A stretch of DNA of 39,958 bases, taken from positions 1 through 39,958 of the forward strand of contig CAIVGD010000325.1 in NCBI GenBank assembly GCA_903905395.1, read 5' to 3'. Position 1 is the stretch's first letter, and the number at the start of each line of letters is the position of its first letter. Below are positions 8,166 to 17,901 of the stretch, one piece after another. Position numbers and translations under genes: made by a program. Source of the DNA: an uncultured Verrucomicrobiota bacterium (lineage in GTDB: Bacteria; Verrucomicrobiota; Verrucomicrobiia; Methylacidiphilales; Verrucolacustridaceae). The notes beneath the pieces are model-generated. The model was not told the origin of the DNA. It ran no database searches and saw only the letters and a program-made list of their open reading frames with translations.

Positions 8166-8180
8166 CGACCTCTGACCCCC
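8166..8180. repeat. Short repeat CGACCTCTGACCCCC, copy 2
   Basis: Lies 84 bases after copy 1 in the same orientation. An opposite-sense GGGGTCA follows at about 8202-8208, so an imperfect inverted pair could form. Confidence 0.6.
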
Positions 8181-8277
8181 AAATATTAATGTGGAGGGAT
8201 AGGGGTCATGGGTTTATTTACGTAAAAACGCGTATTTTAGAGTCGGGGGAGGGGCAGGGGGTGCCTTGGTGTTATGG

Positions 8278-11200
8278 ATGAAAAAACTGGAGCTAACAAC
8301 TGATCTGCAGATGTTTGCAAGAAAAACTATTCCTGTAAAAAACAGGTCGAAAAATAAGTTATGTGTGCTAAGTATATTTGTAATGGCGTTGCTCCTCACA
8401 TCGCTTCTGAGACAGATGGACTGTACTCATCCGCCCGCACCCTTCAAGGGGCCCCATGGAACGATTCTGAAGAGGTTTAAGCACTATTTTTTGGGTCCGA
8501 TTTTTAATCGTTTTTTAGCGTCGCGATCATGCGCCGCATCTCTTGTACGGGTTCTCGGTGTCCTCACTATTTTATTCGCCTCGACCTGCCCATCGTGGGC
8601 CAAACTCGGAATTGATTATCAGACCGCCCTTGGAAATCCGACGGGAGCCAGCACCGATCCATTGAGCCGTACCAATTATCTGCTCGCCCGGTCCCAATAT
8701 GCCCTCTCTTACAATGACAACACTCACCAAGCCAACTGGGCTAGCTGGAGCTATTCCACCGATGATATTGGGGCGAATGTGGCACGAACCGATAAGTTTG
8801 CCGCTGATACAGATCTTCCCATCGGATATTTGCGGATCAGCTCTGCCACGTTTGGCGGGGACTGGGACCGTGGGCACATCTGCCCTTCGGAAGACCGGAT
8901 CTTTTCCATCGCTGACAATGAGATGACCTTTCGTATGAGCAACATGATGCCCCAGGCGGCGTCCAACAATCGTGGGCTTTGGTCGAGCTTCGAGGCCTAC
9001 TGCCGTGGATTGGCCGCTGATGGAAGCGAGATCCTCATTATTGCAGGTCCAGGGGGATTTACCGGGGCGACTATTTCCAATGGTATGGCCATTCCAAACT
9101 CGGTCTGGAAGATCATCGTCAAAATTCCCAACGCCAGCAGCACCGTGCCCGCCGCCAGCCGGATCAGTCCCACCAACCGTGTGATCGCCATCATCGCACC
9201 CAACACCAGCATCGGGCTGGGGCCTTGGACGGATTACATCGTCCCCGTGGAGGACATTGAAGCACTTACCGGTTTTGATTTTTTTAGTTCCGTGGATGCT
9301 TCGACTGCGGTTTACCTCAAAAACGTTGTGGATACCGGCACCGGACCGAACAGCCCCACGGTCATCACCACCTTCAGCCCGTCCTCCGGCACCCCCGGGA
9401 CGACCGTGACCCTCTCTGGTTATAATTTTGGGGCGTCTCCGACAGTTGATTTCAACGGCGCGACAGTCGCGGGCACAGTCATTGCCACCAACCAAATCAC
9501 TGCCGTTGTGCCGGCGGGAGCGCAGACAGGATCCATCAGTGTGACGGGGACGGGAGGAACGGATCAGAGTTACGGAACCTTCACGGTTTTCACCGGGCTA
9601 GAACCGATCTTTAGCCTCTCCACTTTCAGTCTAAGTGACTTTTCCTCGGTGGAGGGAAAGGTTGGAGCAAGCAAAAGTTACACCATTTCCGGGTCCAACC
9701 TATCCGGCGATATTCTGATCCAGGCGGCGAACGATTTTGAGATCAGCCTGGACAACAGTTCCGGCTCGTTCGCCTCCAGTCAGATTCTGGCGGTTCCACT
9801 GGGTGGAACGCTTTCCGGTGTTTCTGTTTACCTGCGGATCAAGTCCAGCGCTGTGTTGGGGGCGGTTTCAGGGACGATCACCCACGTCGGAGGCAATGCC
9901 CCATCACAAAGTCTTTCTGTTTCCGGAATGGTTGCCTCCGGATCGCCCAAGCTGACACTCTCGGCGGCGACTTTGAGCGGCCTTTTCGCCGCACAGGGCA
10001 AAGATGGCACGAGCAAAAGCTACGCGGTTTCCGGGGTCAACCTGTCTAATTCCATCACGCTCACTTTATCTTCCACAAATTTTCAGCTCAGCCTGAACAA
10101 CAGCACCTTTGCCAGCAGTCAGACACTGACTCCAAGCAACGAAAGCCTTTCCAACGTGCCTGTTTATGTCCGGATCGGTTCCAACGCCCCGGCAGGCTCG
10201 ATCTCCGGAATGATCGTTCATTCTGGAGCTGGAATCACGACGGCCAACTTGTCGCTTCTGGGAATCGTCACGAGTTCAAATTACCTCGTGGCTTGGGACT
10301 TTAATGGGGAAAATAATGTTTCCACATCTGTGGCAGAGATTTTCGATAGTGGCTTGGATAGCACCAACGAGCTCTCGCGTGGCTCTGGCGCATCTGTGAG
10401 TAGCGCAACCAACTCGTTTCGAACGGTAGGTTTTAAGAACGAAGGAATTTCCGTCACCAACACGGACTATTTTCAATTCACGCTTTCCGCCACAAATGGA
10501 AAGTCACTATCCCTGAGTGGAATTACGGCAAGGCTTCAAGGAACAACATCGTTTTTTGCCACCCCTGGGGCAACCAATCAATTTGCCTACAGCACGAATG
10601 GAACGGTTTTCACCCTTATCAACTCTCCAGTTGTTTTCACGAGCGTTCCAGGGGCAGGGGCCACCATGAGCGTCGACCTGTCCGGAATTCCTTCATTGCA
10701 AAATATATCCGCCAACACGATCGTCTCGTTGCGTTTCTACGCCAGCGGTCAAACGACCACGGGCGGATGGGGTTTTTATTCCCAGAGTGCTGGCACATTT
10801 GGATTGGCGGTGGATGGAAAGGTGAGCCTGCCTCCGCCGACTATCACCAGCGCCACCAGCGCCAGCGGAACTGCCCGGGTAAGCTTTTCTTATCAAATGA
10901 CAGCCGATAACAGCCCGACTCTTTTCGCGGCTTCCGGCCTTCCTGACGGACTGTCCATTGATACGGTCACCGGCTTGATCTCCGGAACAACTTCCTCGGC
11001 GGGCATCTACCCGGTCACCTTGTCGGCCAGCAACGAAAATGGCGAAGGAACGGCTCTGCTGACCCTTACGATTCTCGATCCGGTCTTGAATCTTTCCGTG
11101 TCCAGCCTGAGCAATTTTTCATCCCTAGTGGGGATCCCCGGTTCAAGCCAAAGCTATACGATTTCCGGATCCGACCTGACTGGGGCAGTCACCCTCACAG

Positions 11201-13818
11201 CTCCATCCTCTTTTGAGATCAGTTCGGATAATCACTCTTTCTCCTCCGGAACCCTCACGCTAACCCCAAGTAGTGGCTCCTTGTCGGCAGCGATTTATGT
11301 GCGGCTGAATTCTTCCGCCTCCCTGGGGAGCAATTCCGGCATCATCACGCATTCCGGTGGGGGAGCACTAAGCAAGAATCTCAATGTTTCGGGAACCGTC
11401 TATCAACCCGCCATCACTATTTCGACCGCATCACTTAGCGGATTCAGCACCGTATCGGGAACTGCCTCCAGCTCTTTGAGCTACACGGTTTCCGGTTCCT
11501 ATCTGACGGAGGGAATCACCATCGTCGCATCCACCAACTATGAGATCAGCGCCGATAACATTTCATTCTCAGGAAGCATTATGCTTTTGCCGGCGGGTGG
11601 AACCCTTTCGAACATTCCGGTTTATGTTCGGTTGAATATTTTCGCTCCGGCCGGCTCCGACGCCGGCACAATCACCCACTCGGGGGGGGGAGTCGCGGAT
11701 CAGAATCTGAACCTATCGGGAACGGTTTCCGAACCACCTGCCGGCCTAACTCTTTCCGCGGCCACCTTGAGCGGGTTAAACACGGTGGTGAGGACGGCGA
11801 GTTCCAGTCAAAGTTACACGGTCTCGGGACACGGCCTGACAAATTCCGTGACAGTGGCGGCTACGACAAACTTTGAAATCAGTCTGAACAATTCGAATTA
11901 TGCCACCACACAAACCCTGAATCCGGTCCAAGGGCTTCTTTCCAGCGCGCCGGTCTTTGTCCGGCAGAGTGGAACCGCCCCATTGGGAACCAATAGCGGA
12001 TCGATCGTGCATAGTGCCCAAGGGGCGGCGGCGAAAAGTTTGACGCTGACCGGCACGGTCTCCGAGGCCCCGCCTCCGATCACTTCGACCTTGAGCGGGT
12101 CGATTTATACAAACAAAACATTTAACTATACGATTATAGCGGGGGGCACGAATCCGATCACGGGCTACAACGCGACCGGACTTCCCTCGTGGCTGATGGT
12201 TAACACCACAAACGGAGTGATCAGCGGGACAAACAATTCGACAACAAGCACCAATCTCACCTTCACCATTTCGGCCACCAGCACCAATGGAACCTCGTCT
12301 GCCACGTATCGTTTGAGGGTCATGACGCTGGCCGAGCAGACCGCCATACCCCTCAACGTGGTGATCAACAAATACAGGAACAGCAGTACGGGTGATAAAG
12401 TGGAGTTGTTGGTGATCGGAGATTCTGTCGGAGATCCCCCCGTGGATATGCGGGGAATGATCCTGAAAGATTTCGGCAATAATATGGCCAGCGACACCAG
12501 CGGGAAGTTGGTTTTCAATAATGTTCCTCTTTGGGCCTCGGTGAAGGCGGGGACTCTGATTGTGCTGAGTGCCGGGACGACAGCGGCCGAAGATTTGGAC
12601 GGATCCGACTTCAAGTTGAGCGTCAACCTCGGTAATCCCACCTATTTCACGGCGTCGGGCGGCAACTTCGATATCGCCAACACGGAAATGGTGATGATCA
12701 AGGCAGTTGATACGGGGGTCGATGGTGTGGCTGGTGGTATCCATGCTTTGGCGGCTGGGTCTGCAGGAGCCCAGTACACCGAATTTACCGGAAAGAAAAC
12801 CAGATCCTCGACGGCAGTATCTACGAGCAAAACGTATGGCTACGTCCTCAACGGCACTCCCGCACTTAGCGATTATTATCTCTCTTCCGGCGGAGCGAAT
12901 GTCATCAGCTCTTTGACTTTCGGTTCGGGTAACAATTCGAAAAATACAACTTACATAAATTCGTTGCGAAGTCTGGATCAGCAAGGTCCCACCTTCACAT
13001 TGGCCGGGACTAATCCAACGACGATTGCTTTTGGGGGCACTTACACAGATCTCGGGGCAACCGCCACAGATCCGAGCGGTGGGAGTCGAACTGTTACCAC
13101 CAGCGGATCAGTCAATACCTCAGCTGTGGGAAGTTACACCATCACCTATACGGCCACCGATACTGTGGGAAATATAGGGACGGCGACACGGACGGTGAAC
13201 GTGACGGATCAGACAGCTCCCTTGGTGACTTTAAATGGGGCCTCCATCGTGACGGTTCCAGCCGGTGGGTCCTTTAGCGAGGCTGGAGCCACAGCGACAG
13301 ACGCGGTGGATGGAAGTGTGGCGGTGACGATCAGCGGATCGCTGAATACGAGTGTGGTTGGAACCTACGTGCTTACGTACAGCGCAACGGATGCGGGGGG
13401 GAACACGGGGACGGTGACTCGGACGGTAAATGTGATTTCAGGATTCAACTACGTGATGGCAAACACGTACGGACTATCCGGTGGCCAAGCGGGTCCGACG
13501 GCGGACCCGGACTCCGACGGATTTAGCAATGCGGCGGAGTATGCATTTGGGACGAGTCCGGTGCAGGCGGGAAGCGCACTGGTCAACGTGCTCGCAGCGA
13601 CAGGTGGGACGGTCAAGGTCAGTTATCTTCAGAAAAGCGGGGTGACCTATACGGTGCGGTCGGCCACGAGTTTGGCCGCTGGATTCAACGGGACGGTGAC
13701 GCCGAGCTTGAGCAGTCCGCAACCTTCCGGATTACCGAGTGGGTATAGTCAATACGAAGCGGCGTTTACGCCAGGCGCGGACAAAGGATTTCTCAAGGTC
13801 GAAGCCGTGGTGCCGTAG
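8278..13818 (+). CDS. Giant exported DNA/RNA non-specific endonuclease with Ig-like modules
   Basis: About 1846 residues from ATG 8278. After a long N-terminus and a signal-like stretch ending CPSWA (about residue 108) comes a NUC1 nuclease domain (about 110-350) with the catalytic DRGHICP (about 197-203) and the metal-ligand region SNMMPQAASNN. Next is an IPT/TIG-like domain (about 365-440). Five copies of a 105-residue module (about 443-551, 558-662, 935-1041, 1045-1150, 1156-1261) share the wording SYTISGSNL, FEIS, VYVRL and ITHSGG. A beta-sandwich-like segment (about 667-850), two putative Ig domains, an LTD-like region (about 1360-1540), two DUF5011-type domains (about 1575-1720) and a DPDSDGFSNAAEYAFG tail follow. 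It likely degrades extracellular nucleic acid. An in-frame TTG at 8491 would give a more ordinary signal peptide. A nine-G run (11692-11700) lies inside the frame. Confidence 0.88.
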   Translation: MKKLELTTDLQMFARKTIPVKNRSKNKLCVLSIFVMALLLTSLLRQMDCTHPPAPFKGPHGTILKRFKHYFLGPIFNRFLASRSCAASLVRVLGVLTILFASTCPSWAKLGIDYQTALGNPTGASTDPLSRTNYLLARSQYALSYNDNTHQANWASWSYSTDDIGANVARTDKFAADTDLPIGYLRISSATFGGDWDRGHICPSEDRIFSIADNEMTFRMSNMMPQAASNNRGLWSSFEAYCRGLAADGSEILIIAGPGGFTGATISNGMAIPNSVWKIIVKIPNASSTVPAASRISPTNRVIAIIAPNTSIGLGPWTDYIVPVEDIEALTGFDFFSSVDASTAVYLKNVVDTGTGPNSPTVITTFSPSSGTPGTTVTLSGYNFGASPTVDFNGATVAGTVIATNQITAVVPAGAQTGSISVTGTGGTDQSYGTFTVFTGLEPIFSLSTFSLSDFSSVEGKVGASKSYTISGSNLSGDILIQAANDFEISLDNSSGSFASSQILAVPLGGTLSGVSVYLRIKSSAVLGAVSGTITHVGGNAPSQSLSVSGMVASGSPKLTLSAATLSGLFAAQGKDGTSKSYAVSGVNLSNSITLTLSSTNFQLSLNNSTFASSQTLTPSNESLSNVPVYVRIGSNAPAGSISGMIVHSGAGITTANLSLLGIVTSSNYLVAWDFNGENNVSTSVAEIFDSGLDSTNELSRGSGASVSSATNSFRTVGFKNEGISVTNTDYFQFTLSATNGKSLSLSGITARLQGTTSFFATPGATNQFAYSTNGTVFTLINSPVVFTSVPGAGATMSVDLSGIPSLQNISANTIVSLRFYASGQTTTGGWGFYSQSAGTFGLAVDGKVSLPPPTITSATSASGTARVSFSYQMTADNSPTLFAASGLPDGLSIDTVTGLISGTTSSAGIYPVTLSASNENGEGTALLTLTILDPVLNLSVSSLSNFSSLVGIPGSSQSYTISGSDLTGAVTLTAPSSFEISSDNHSFSSGTLTLTPSSGSLSAAIYVRLNSSASLGSNSGIITHSGGGALSKNLNVSGTVYQPAITISTASLSGFSTVSGTASSSLSYTVSGSYLTEGITIVASTNYEISADNISFSGSIMLLPAGGTLSNIPVYVRLNIFAPAGSDAGTITHSGGGVADQNLNLSGTVSEPPAGLTLSAATLSGLNTVVRTASSSQSYTVSGHGLTNSVTVAATTNFEISLNNSNYATTQTLNPVQGLLSSAPVFVRQSGTAPLGTNSGSIVHSAQGAAAKSLTLTGTVSEAPPPITSTLSGSIYTNKTFNYTIIAGGTNPITGYNATGLPSWLMVNTTNGVISGTNNSTTSTNLTFTISATSTNGTSSATYRLRVMTLAEQTAIPLNVVINKYRNSSTGDKVELLVIGDSVGDPPVDMRGMILKDFGNNMASDTSGKLVFNNVPLWASVKAGTLIVLSAGTTAAEDLDGSDFKLSVNLGNPTYFTASGGNFDIANTEMVMIKAVDTGVDGVAGGIHALAAGSAGAQYTEFTGKKTRSSTAVSTSKTYGYVLNGTPALSDYYLSSGGANVISSLTFGSGNNSKNTTYINSLRSLDQQGPTFTLAGTNPTTIAFGGTYTDLGATATDPSGGSRTVTTSGSVNTSAVGSYTITYTATDTVGNIGTATRTVNVTDQTAPLVTLNGASIVTVPAGGSFSEAGATATDAVDGSVAVTISGSLNTSVVGTYVLTYSATDAGGNTGTVTRTVNVISGFNYVMANTYGLSGGQAGPTADPDSDGFSNAAEYAFGTSPVQAGSALVNVLAATGGTVKVSYLQKSGVTYTVRSATSLAAGFNGTVTPSLSSPQPSGLPSGYSQYEAAFTPGADKGFLKVEAVVP

Positions 13819-13893
13819 GAGTGGGCGGCCGCCGCCAGTTGAAGTTGAAGAAAGAATGGAGGAGATGGGGAATTTCGAAGTCCGAAGTTCGGA

Positions 13894-13978
13894 TAGGGCG
13901 GTCTGTCCCTAGAACGCTGGGGTCGAATCTTCAATTTTGTTCGGCCAGCTAGGCGGCCTCAGAGATGCCGCCGCTACC
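13894..13978 (-). repeat. Dispersed intergenic repeat, copy B (inverted)
   Basis: Read on the minus strand, the core (13941-13978) contains GGTAGCGGCGGCATCTC and AGGCCGCCTAGCTGG. It is followed by a block that ends in GCGTTCTAGGGACAGACCGC and CCCTA (13894-13917). GGCGGC and GCCGCC can pair as a hairpin. It sits between the convergent nuclease and nth genes and could act as a transcription stop for both. Orientation is opposite to copy A on the other side of the nuclease gene. Confidence 0.75.
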
Positions 13979-14007
13979 TAAACTTCGAAATTCTCATCTT
14001 CCATATC

Positions 14008-14706
14008 TCATCTCCTCCTTCGTGGCCTGATGTTCGTTTTAAAAGGCTGGGCTATAGGCTGTGGGACACCAATGCGCGGGCAGAGATTGCGAATCTCACA
14101 CGAAGCGCAATCGGGTTTACGAGCGGAGCAGCGTCTCCGTCCGTGCCAAATGAGGAGATGGGATAAGAGAGTCCAGTCTCTCCGTGGCACGAGGCGGATG
14201 AGGGCGGTTTCCACTTTAACAGGATCCTGCTGACGGGTGAGTCCCATCCTCCGAGCAAGACGGCCCACATGGGTATCCACGACCACTCCCTCTGCGAGGT
14301 TGAACGCATTGCCCAAAACAACATTCGCAGTTTTGCGACCCACGCCAGGCAGGCCGTGAAGCGCCTTCATCGTCCGTGGGACTTCGCCTTGATGAAGTGT
14401 GATCAAGTGAGCTGCGCAAGCGCGGATCGAGCGGGCTTTGGTGCGAAAAAAACCGGTGGAGCGGATGATCTTTTCCAGTTCTGATTGGGGAATCGTCGCA
14501 AAATCGGAGGCGGTCCGGCAGCGGGCAAAGAGGGCGGGAGTGACTTGATTGACGCGAATGTCTGTGCACTGAGCCGATAGGATTGTGGCCATGAGAAGTT
14601 GAAGCGGATTTGCATGATCCAGCTCGCAGTCGGCCTTGGGGTAAGCGCGTTTCAGCCGCGCTAGAATTTGAAGAGTCCGGCGAAGCAGAGCCTGGGATGG
14701 GATCAC
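14008..14706 (-). CDS. nth: Endonuclease III (DNA glycosylase / AP lyase)
   Basis: Removes oxidised pyrimidines from DNA and cleaves the abasic site. Of 232 residues the helix-hairpin-helix is LHGLPGVGRKTANVVLG, with the catalytic lysine in GRKTA. The catalytic aspartate is in VVDTHVGRLARRMG. The C-terminal [4Fe-4S] ligands follow the family spacing C-x6-C-x2-C-x5-C in the segment CSARKPDCASCEIRNLCP. An early LLMATILSAQCTDIRVN matches the usual N-terminal block. An arginine-rich tail ends the protein. The start ATG overlaps the stop of the upstream TPR gene (ATGA), so the two are expressed together, an unusual pairing with no evident functional link. Confidence 0.95.
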   Translation of the reverse strand: MIPSQALLRRTLQILARLKRAYPKADCELDHANPLQLLMATILSAQCTDIRVNQVTPALFARCRTASDFATIPQSELEKIIRSTGFFRTKARSIRACAAHLITLHQGEVPRTMKALHGLPGVGRKTANVVLGNAFNLAEGVVVDTHVGRLARRMGLTRQQDPVKVETALIRLVPRRDWTLLSHLLIWHGRRRCSARKPDCASCEIRNLCPRIGVPQPIAQPFKTNIRPRRRR

Positions 14707-17700
14707 GGAGTCGAAGAAGCGGCGGGAAGGGATTTGAGGAGTTCGGAGGCCTCCGCGGCGGCGGCGGAGTTGCCGTATTTGCCAAGGAGGGAAGTGACGA
14801 GCTTGCGGGCCTCGGCGTTCTTTTGTTGTCCTCTCCTAATCTTGGCGGCCCGGAGGAGACCCTGGCTGGAAAGATCGGGTAGGCTGTCATAATAGAGGTC
14901 GATCTTCTGGTAGTAGCCGATTGCCAGTTCGAGTGGATCAAGTTTGGCCTTCCCCACTCCTTGTTCGAGTTGACGCGTGGAAATATTTTTGGCGGCCACC
15001 GTTTCGAGAGTCTGGCCGAACGCCAGCATGGACCGCGCTTTGATATCGTTGGCGGCGTTCGTGCTTTCGATCACTCCGGTCCAAAGATCAAAGGCACCGG
15101 GGTCGGTTTTTGTCCCGTCGTATTTACCCGCCTCGGCCAGAGCCTGGGCACGCAGGAAGTTGGCTTCCTGGACCTTGTCGGACCATGGATATTTGGAGGC
15201 GAGCTCGGAAAACATCTTTTCAGCTTCGGCCATGTGTTTGGCCTGGAAATCGATCTGGCCTAGCCCGAAGATGGCGGAGGCTTGGGCGTACTGTTTCGGA
15301 TCTTTGGGGCCGGTCGAGGGGAACTCCTTGCGGATGCGTTCGAAAACGGGTCGGGCCTCCTCGGTCTTGCCGGCACCGAGCAGGGCGTTGGCAAACCGCT
15401 GAAGATCGCGCCAGTCGAGGGCGACCTTATTCTCGAGCGATTTTTTATAGGCCTCTTCGTAGAGGCGCAGGGCGAGGGCGGTTTGGCCGGCCTCGAAAGG
15501 TACGCTGGCTTGGGCAAAGAGGATCTGGGCGACAAGGCCGGGATTCGCGCTGGCTTTGGACGCAAGATCGCGGAAAGGTTGGAGGCAATCCTCCACCGGA
15601 GCTTCGGCACTTTGAAAACGGAAGAGGCACAGGCTGACAAGCTTGGAGAGAGTCGGGGATATGCGTGGACTGGAGTAGCCGAGAATGGCTTGGCCAAGAA
15701 AACCGGTGGCACGCTGGAAGGATTCCCTCCAACGCTTTTTTTCGTCATCGGTCAATTGGGAGAAATTGCCCAGAGCCTTGGCGGAGATCAGTTCGAGATC
15801 TGCGGATTTTTCCAGAGCCTGATAGGCAGAATCTGAAATCGCAACCGGCGGCGGGGAAGAGGCGGGATCGGGATACAGTTCACGGAAGAGCTCAAAGGCG
15901 CGATGGTAGGCTTGGAGGGCCTGGCCTTCATCCCGTTCCTCGGCAAAGACTGCGCCACGGGCGAGGTATGCGGAAATGTTTCTGGGATCCTTGGGGTACG
16001 AGCGGAACTGATCTTCCTGGGCGGCGAACATCAGATCCTTTTTCTTGTCGCGGGAATAGCTCCGCCAAATCCGCTCGTAAGCATCCAGACCAGCGGGGGA
16101 GCCGGAGAGTTTGGTGGCGGCCTCTTTCCAGGTGGCCAGAGCGGCTTCGGGTTTTTTGGACTCCATTTGGGTATCCCCCTGGGCGAGCATGGCGTTCCCG
16201 AGATTGCCGGACTGGGGATACGCTGTGGCGAACGTGGCGAACGCCTCGGCCGCCTCGGCAAGCTTTCCAGAGGCACGGAGGGCGTAGCCCAAGCGCAAGG
16301 TGGCATCCTCCTTGATCGCCGGACTATGAGTGCCGGAGGAGAGTTCGGTGAGCTTGGCAATCCCCTCCGGGAATTTCTTTTCTCCGATCAAGGCGGTGGC
16401 GTAGAGGAGCTCGGTCTGCTCGGCGCTGTCCTCCGAGATCTTCCGTTTGCCCGATTTCACGTCGTCGAGAAAATCCACATAATACTTCAGCGCCTCCGAA
16501 CCCTTGCCGGCCTTCTGGTAGGCGCTGGCGATAAAGCGGGGGATTTCATCGGCATAACGTTCGCCCGCCGCCTTTTCCTGGGCTGATTTCAGTCGTTGGA
16601 TTGCGGCCTCGGTCTCGCCGTCCTCGAGGAGGGCGCGGCCGACCAGATAATCGACAAGGCCGGCGATGCCAGGCTGGTCGGGGAATTTTTTCTTGTACTC
16701 CCCGACGAGGCGGTCGGCCTCAGAGGTCCGGCCTTGGAGGGCGAAGGTGAGGATGATCTGCTGTTCGGCCGGGCCGGCAAGTTCGGGACCACCGTAGTGG
16801 GCCACCTGACGAAAAACTAGGCGGGCTTCGTCGTAACGGCGGGTTTGGAGAAAGGCCTGTCCCAACTGGAGAAGGGCTTGGCCGGAGAGGTCGGGGCGGT
16901 TTCTAACTTCCTCGATTTTTTGTTGGGCTTTTTGGATTCGCCGGAGTTTTTCGGGGGAGGGGGTAGTTTCCCCGGCTACCTCGGCGCGCATCGGGGCGAG
17001 TTTGGCTTGAAGCTGGGCGAGGAGTTCGTCCCGCCCAGGTACGGTGCGAAGGCGAACTACCGCTTCGTGGAAACGGCCGGCGGCCAGATCCAAGCTGGCG
17101 AGCTGAAGGGTGGCTTCGGCGGCGAGGGCCGGACTGCCCCCCGTGGCGAGGCGGGAGTAGATCTGGCCTGCGCGGGCGAGGGCGGCTTCGGCATCCGCTT
17201 TTTTGAAGTCGGCGAGTAGCGCGTCGGCGCGGCGTGCCTCCGCGAATCCCTGTAGGTAATCGAGATCTTCACTGAGGTTTTTTTCCGTATCGGCTTGGCG
17301 GGCGGCATCGAGGTCGGCGCTTGCCTCGGCATATTTGCCCTGCTGGACCTGGAGGCGGGCGCGGAGAAGAAAAGTTTCCGCGAGAGATTTGGACTCGGGA
17401 AAAGCCTTGCCGAAGGCGGCAATCAGCTGGATTGCCTCCTCCATATATTTCTTCCGTTCGGGAGATTTCTCCGGGGCGGCATCGGCCTCGGCGGCGACGG
17501 CCTGCGCCATGTAGTAGGAGGCCTCCTCCTTGACGTCCTTGTCCTTGGCGGTGGTCTGCACCTTGCGGTAGGCGATGACGGCCTCGGGCCATTTTCCAAG
17601 ATTGTAGTGGGAACGGGCGAGTAGCAGATAGGCGCTGGGCAGGTTAGGCGACTGGGGGCTGGCCTGAATAAAATCGCCAGCCAGCTTGACCACCTCCGCG

Positions 17701-17831
17701 TACCGGCCGTCGTTATAGGCATCGAGGATCTTTTTGGTCGCATCCGCACCCTCCTGAGCGGACAGGGACCCAGGCAGGAGGAGGGCGAGGGCGAGGAAGA
17801 GATGCCGAGCAGAGAAGGCGTAGGGTTTCAT
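14703..17831 (-). CDS. Large periplasmic tetratricopeptide-repeat protein
   Basis: The 1042 residues start with a clean Sec signal peptide (FLALALLLPGSLSAQ, cleavage near residue 25). Nearly the whole mature chain is built from helical TPR-type pairs; typical stretches are AYLLLARSHYNLGKWPEAVI, YAEASADLDAARQ, GQAFLQTRRYDEARLVFRQV and ASAYQKAGKGSEALKYYVDF. Length and repeat style resemble the exported TPR proteins of Planctomycetes and Verrucomicrobia and the tol-pal-linked YbgF group, which act as scaffolds in the envelope. No enzymatic motif was seen. It is transcribed divergently from infC and shares four bases with nth. The specific partner is unknown. Confidence 0.85.
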   Translation of the reverse strand: MKPYAFSARHLFLALALLLPGSLSAQEGADATKKILDAYNDGRYAEVVKLAGDFIQASPQSPNLPSAYLLLARSHYNLGKWPEAVIAYRKVQTTAKDKDVKEEASYYMAQAVAAEADAAPEKSPERKKYMEEAIQLIAAFGKAFPESKSLAETFLLRARLQVQQGKYAEASADLDAARQADTEKNLSEDLDYLQGFAEARRADALLADFKKADAEAALARAGQIYSRLATGGSPALAAEATLQLASLDLAAGRFHEAVVRLRTVPGRDELLAQLQAKLAPMRAEVAGETTPSPEKLRRIQKAQQKIEEVRNRPDLSGQALLQLGQAFLQTRRYDEARLVFRQVAHYGGPELAGPAEQQIILTFALQGRTSEADRLVGEYKKKFPDQPGIAGLVDYLVGRALLEDGETEAAIQRLKSAQEKAAGERYADEIPRFIASAYQKAGKGSEALKYYVDFLDDVKSGKRKISEDSAEQTELLYATALIGEKKFPEGIAKLTELSSGTHSPAIKEDATLRLGYALRASGKLAEAAEAFATFATAYPQSGNLGNAMLAQGDTQMESKKPEAALATWKEAATKLSGSPAGLDAYERIWRSYSRDKKKDLMFAAQEDQFRSYPKDPRNISAYLARGAVFAEERDEGQALQAYHRAFELFRELYPDPASSPPPVAISDSAYQALEKSADLELISAKALGNFSQLTDDEKKRWRESFQRATGFLGQAILGYSSPRISPTLSKLVSLCLFRFQSAEAPVEDCLQPFRDLASKASANPGLVAQILFAQASVPFEAGQTALALRLYEEAYKKSLENKVALDWRDLQRFANALLGAGKTEEARPVFERIRKEFPSTGPKDPKQYAQASAIFGLGQIDFQAKHMAEAEKMFSELASKYPWSDKVQEANFLRAQALAEAGKYDGTKTDPGAFDLWTGVIESTNAANDIKARSMLAFGQTLETVAAKNISTRQLEQGVGKAKLDPLELAIGYYQKIDLYYDSLPDLSSQGLLRAAKIRRGQQKNAEARKLVTSLLGKYGNSAAAAEASELLKSLPAASSTP

Positions 17832-17901
17832 CCCGAAGGAAACCTTAAAGGGTAGGCGGCGTCTCTGCCAGCCGAACCGAAAAAAAACGCCACTTTTTCC
17901 C

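Larger units (their letters stand above)
7648..8277. other. Gene-free region with several repeat types
   Basis: No convincing gene is seen in these 630 bases. The stretch holds a 15-mer (7784-7798) that recurs at 20488-20502, two neat hairpins (7877-7896 and 7922-7937), a truncated copy of the dispersed repeat (7980-8039), two CGACCTCTGACCCC motifs, and a 10-bp palindrome TTTACGTAAA (8217-8226) shortly before the nuclease gene. Base composition falls to AT-rich between 8041 and 8240, unlike the coding neighbours. It probably also holds the promoter of the nuclease gene, which I cannot pick out. Confidence 0.7.

Noticed and set aside
11776..12984. Open minus-strand frame of about 400 codons inside the nuclease gene
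   Set aside because: It is antisense to the Ig-like modules and LTD region; its composition is arginine- and histidine-rich like an antisense shadow and no domain is seen.
13921..13930. GGTCGAATCT as a tRNA T-arm
   Set aside because: No cloverleaf arms around it and no acceptor stem can be built; it lies inside repeat-flanking DNA.
13941..13978. Repeat copies as CRISPR units
   Set aside because: Three dispersed copies kilobases apart with no regular spacers and no cas genes; not a CRISPR array.
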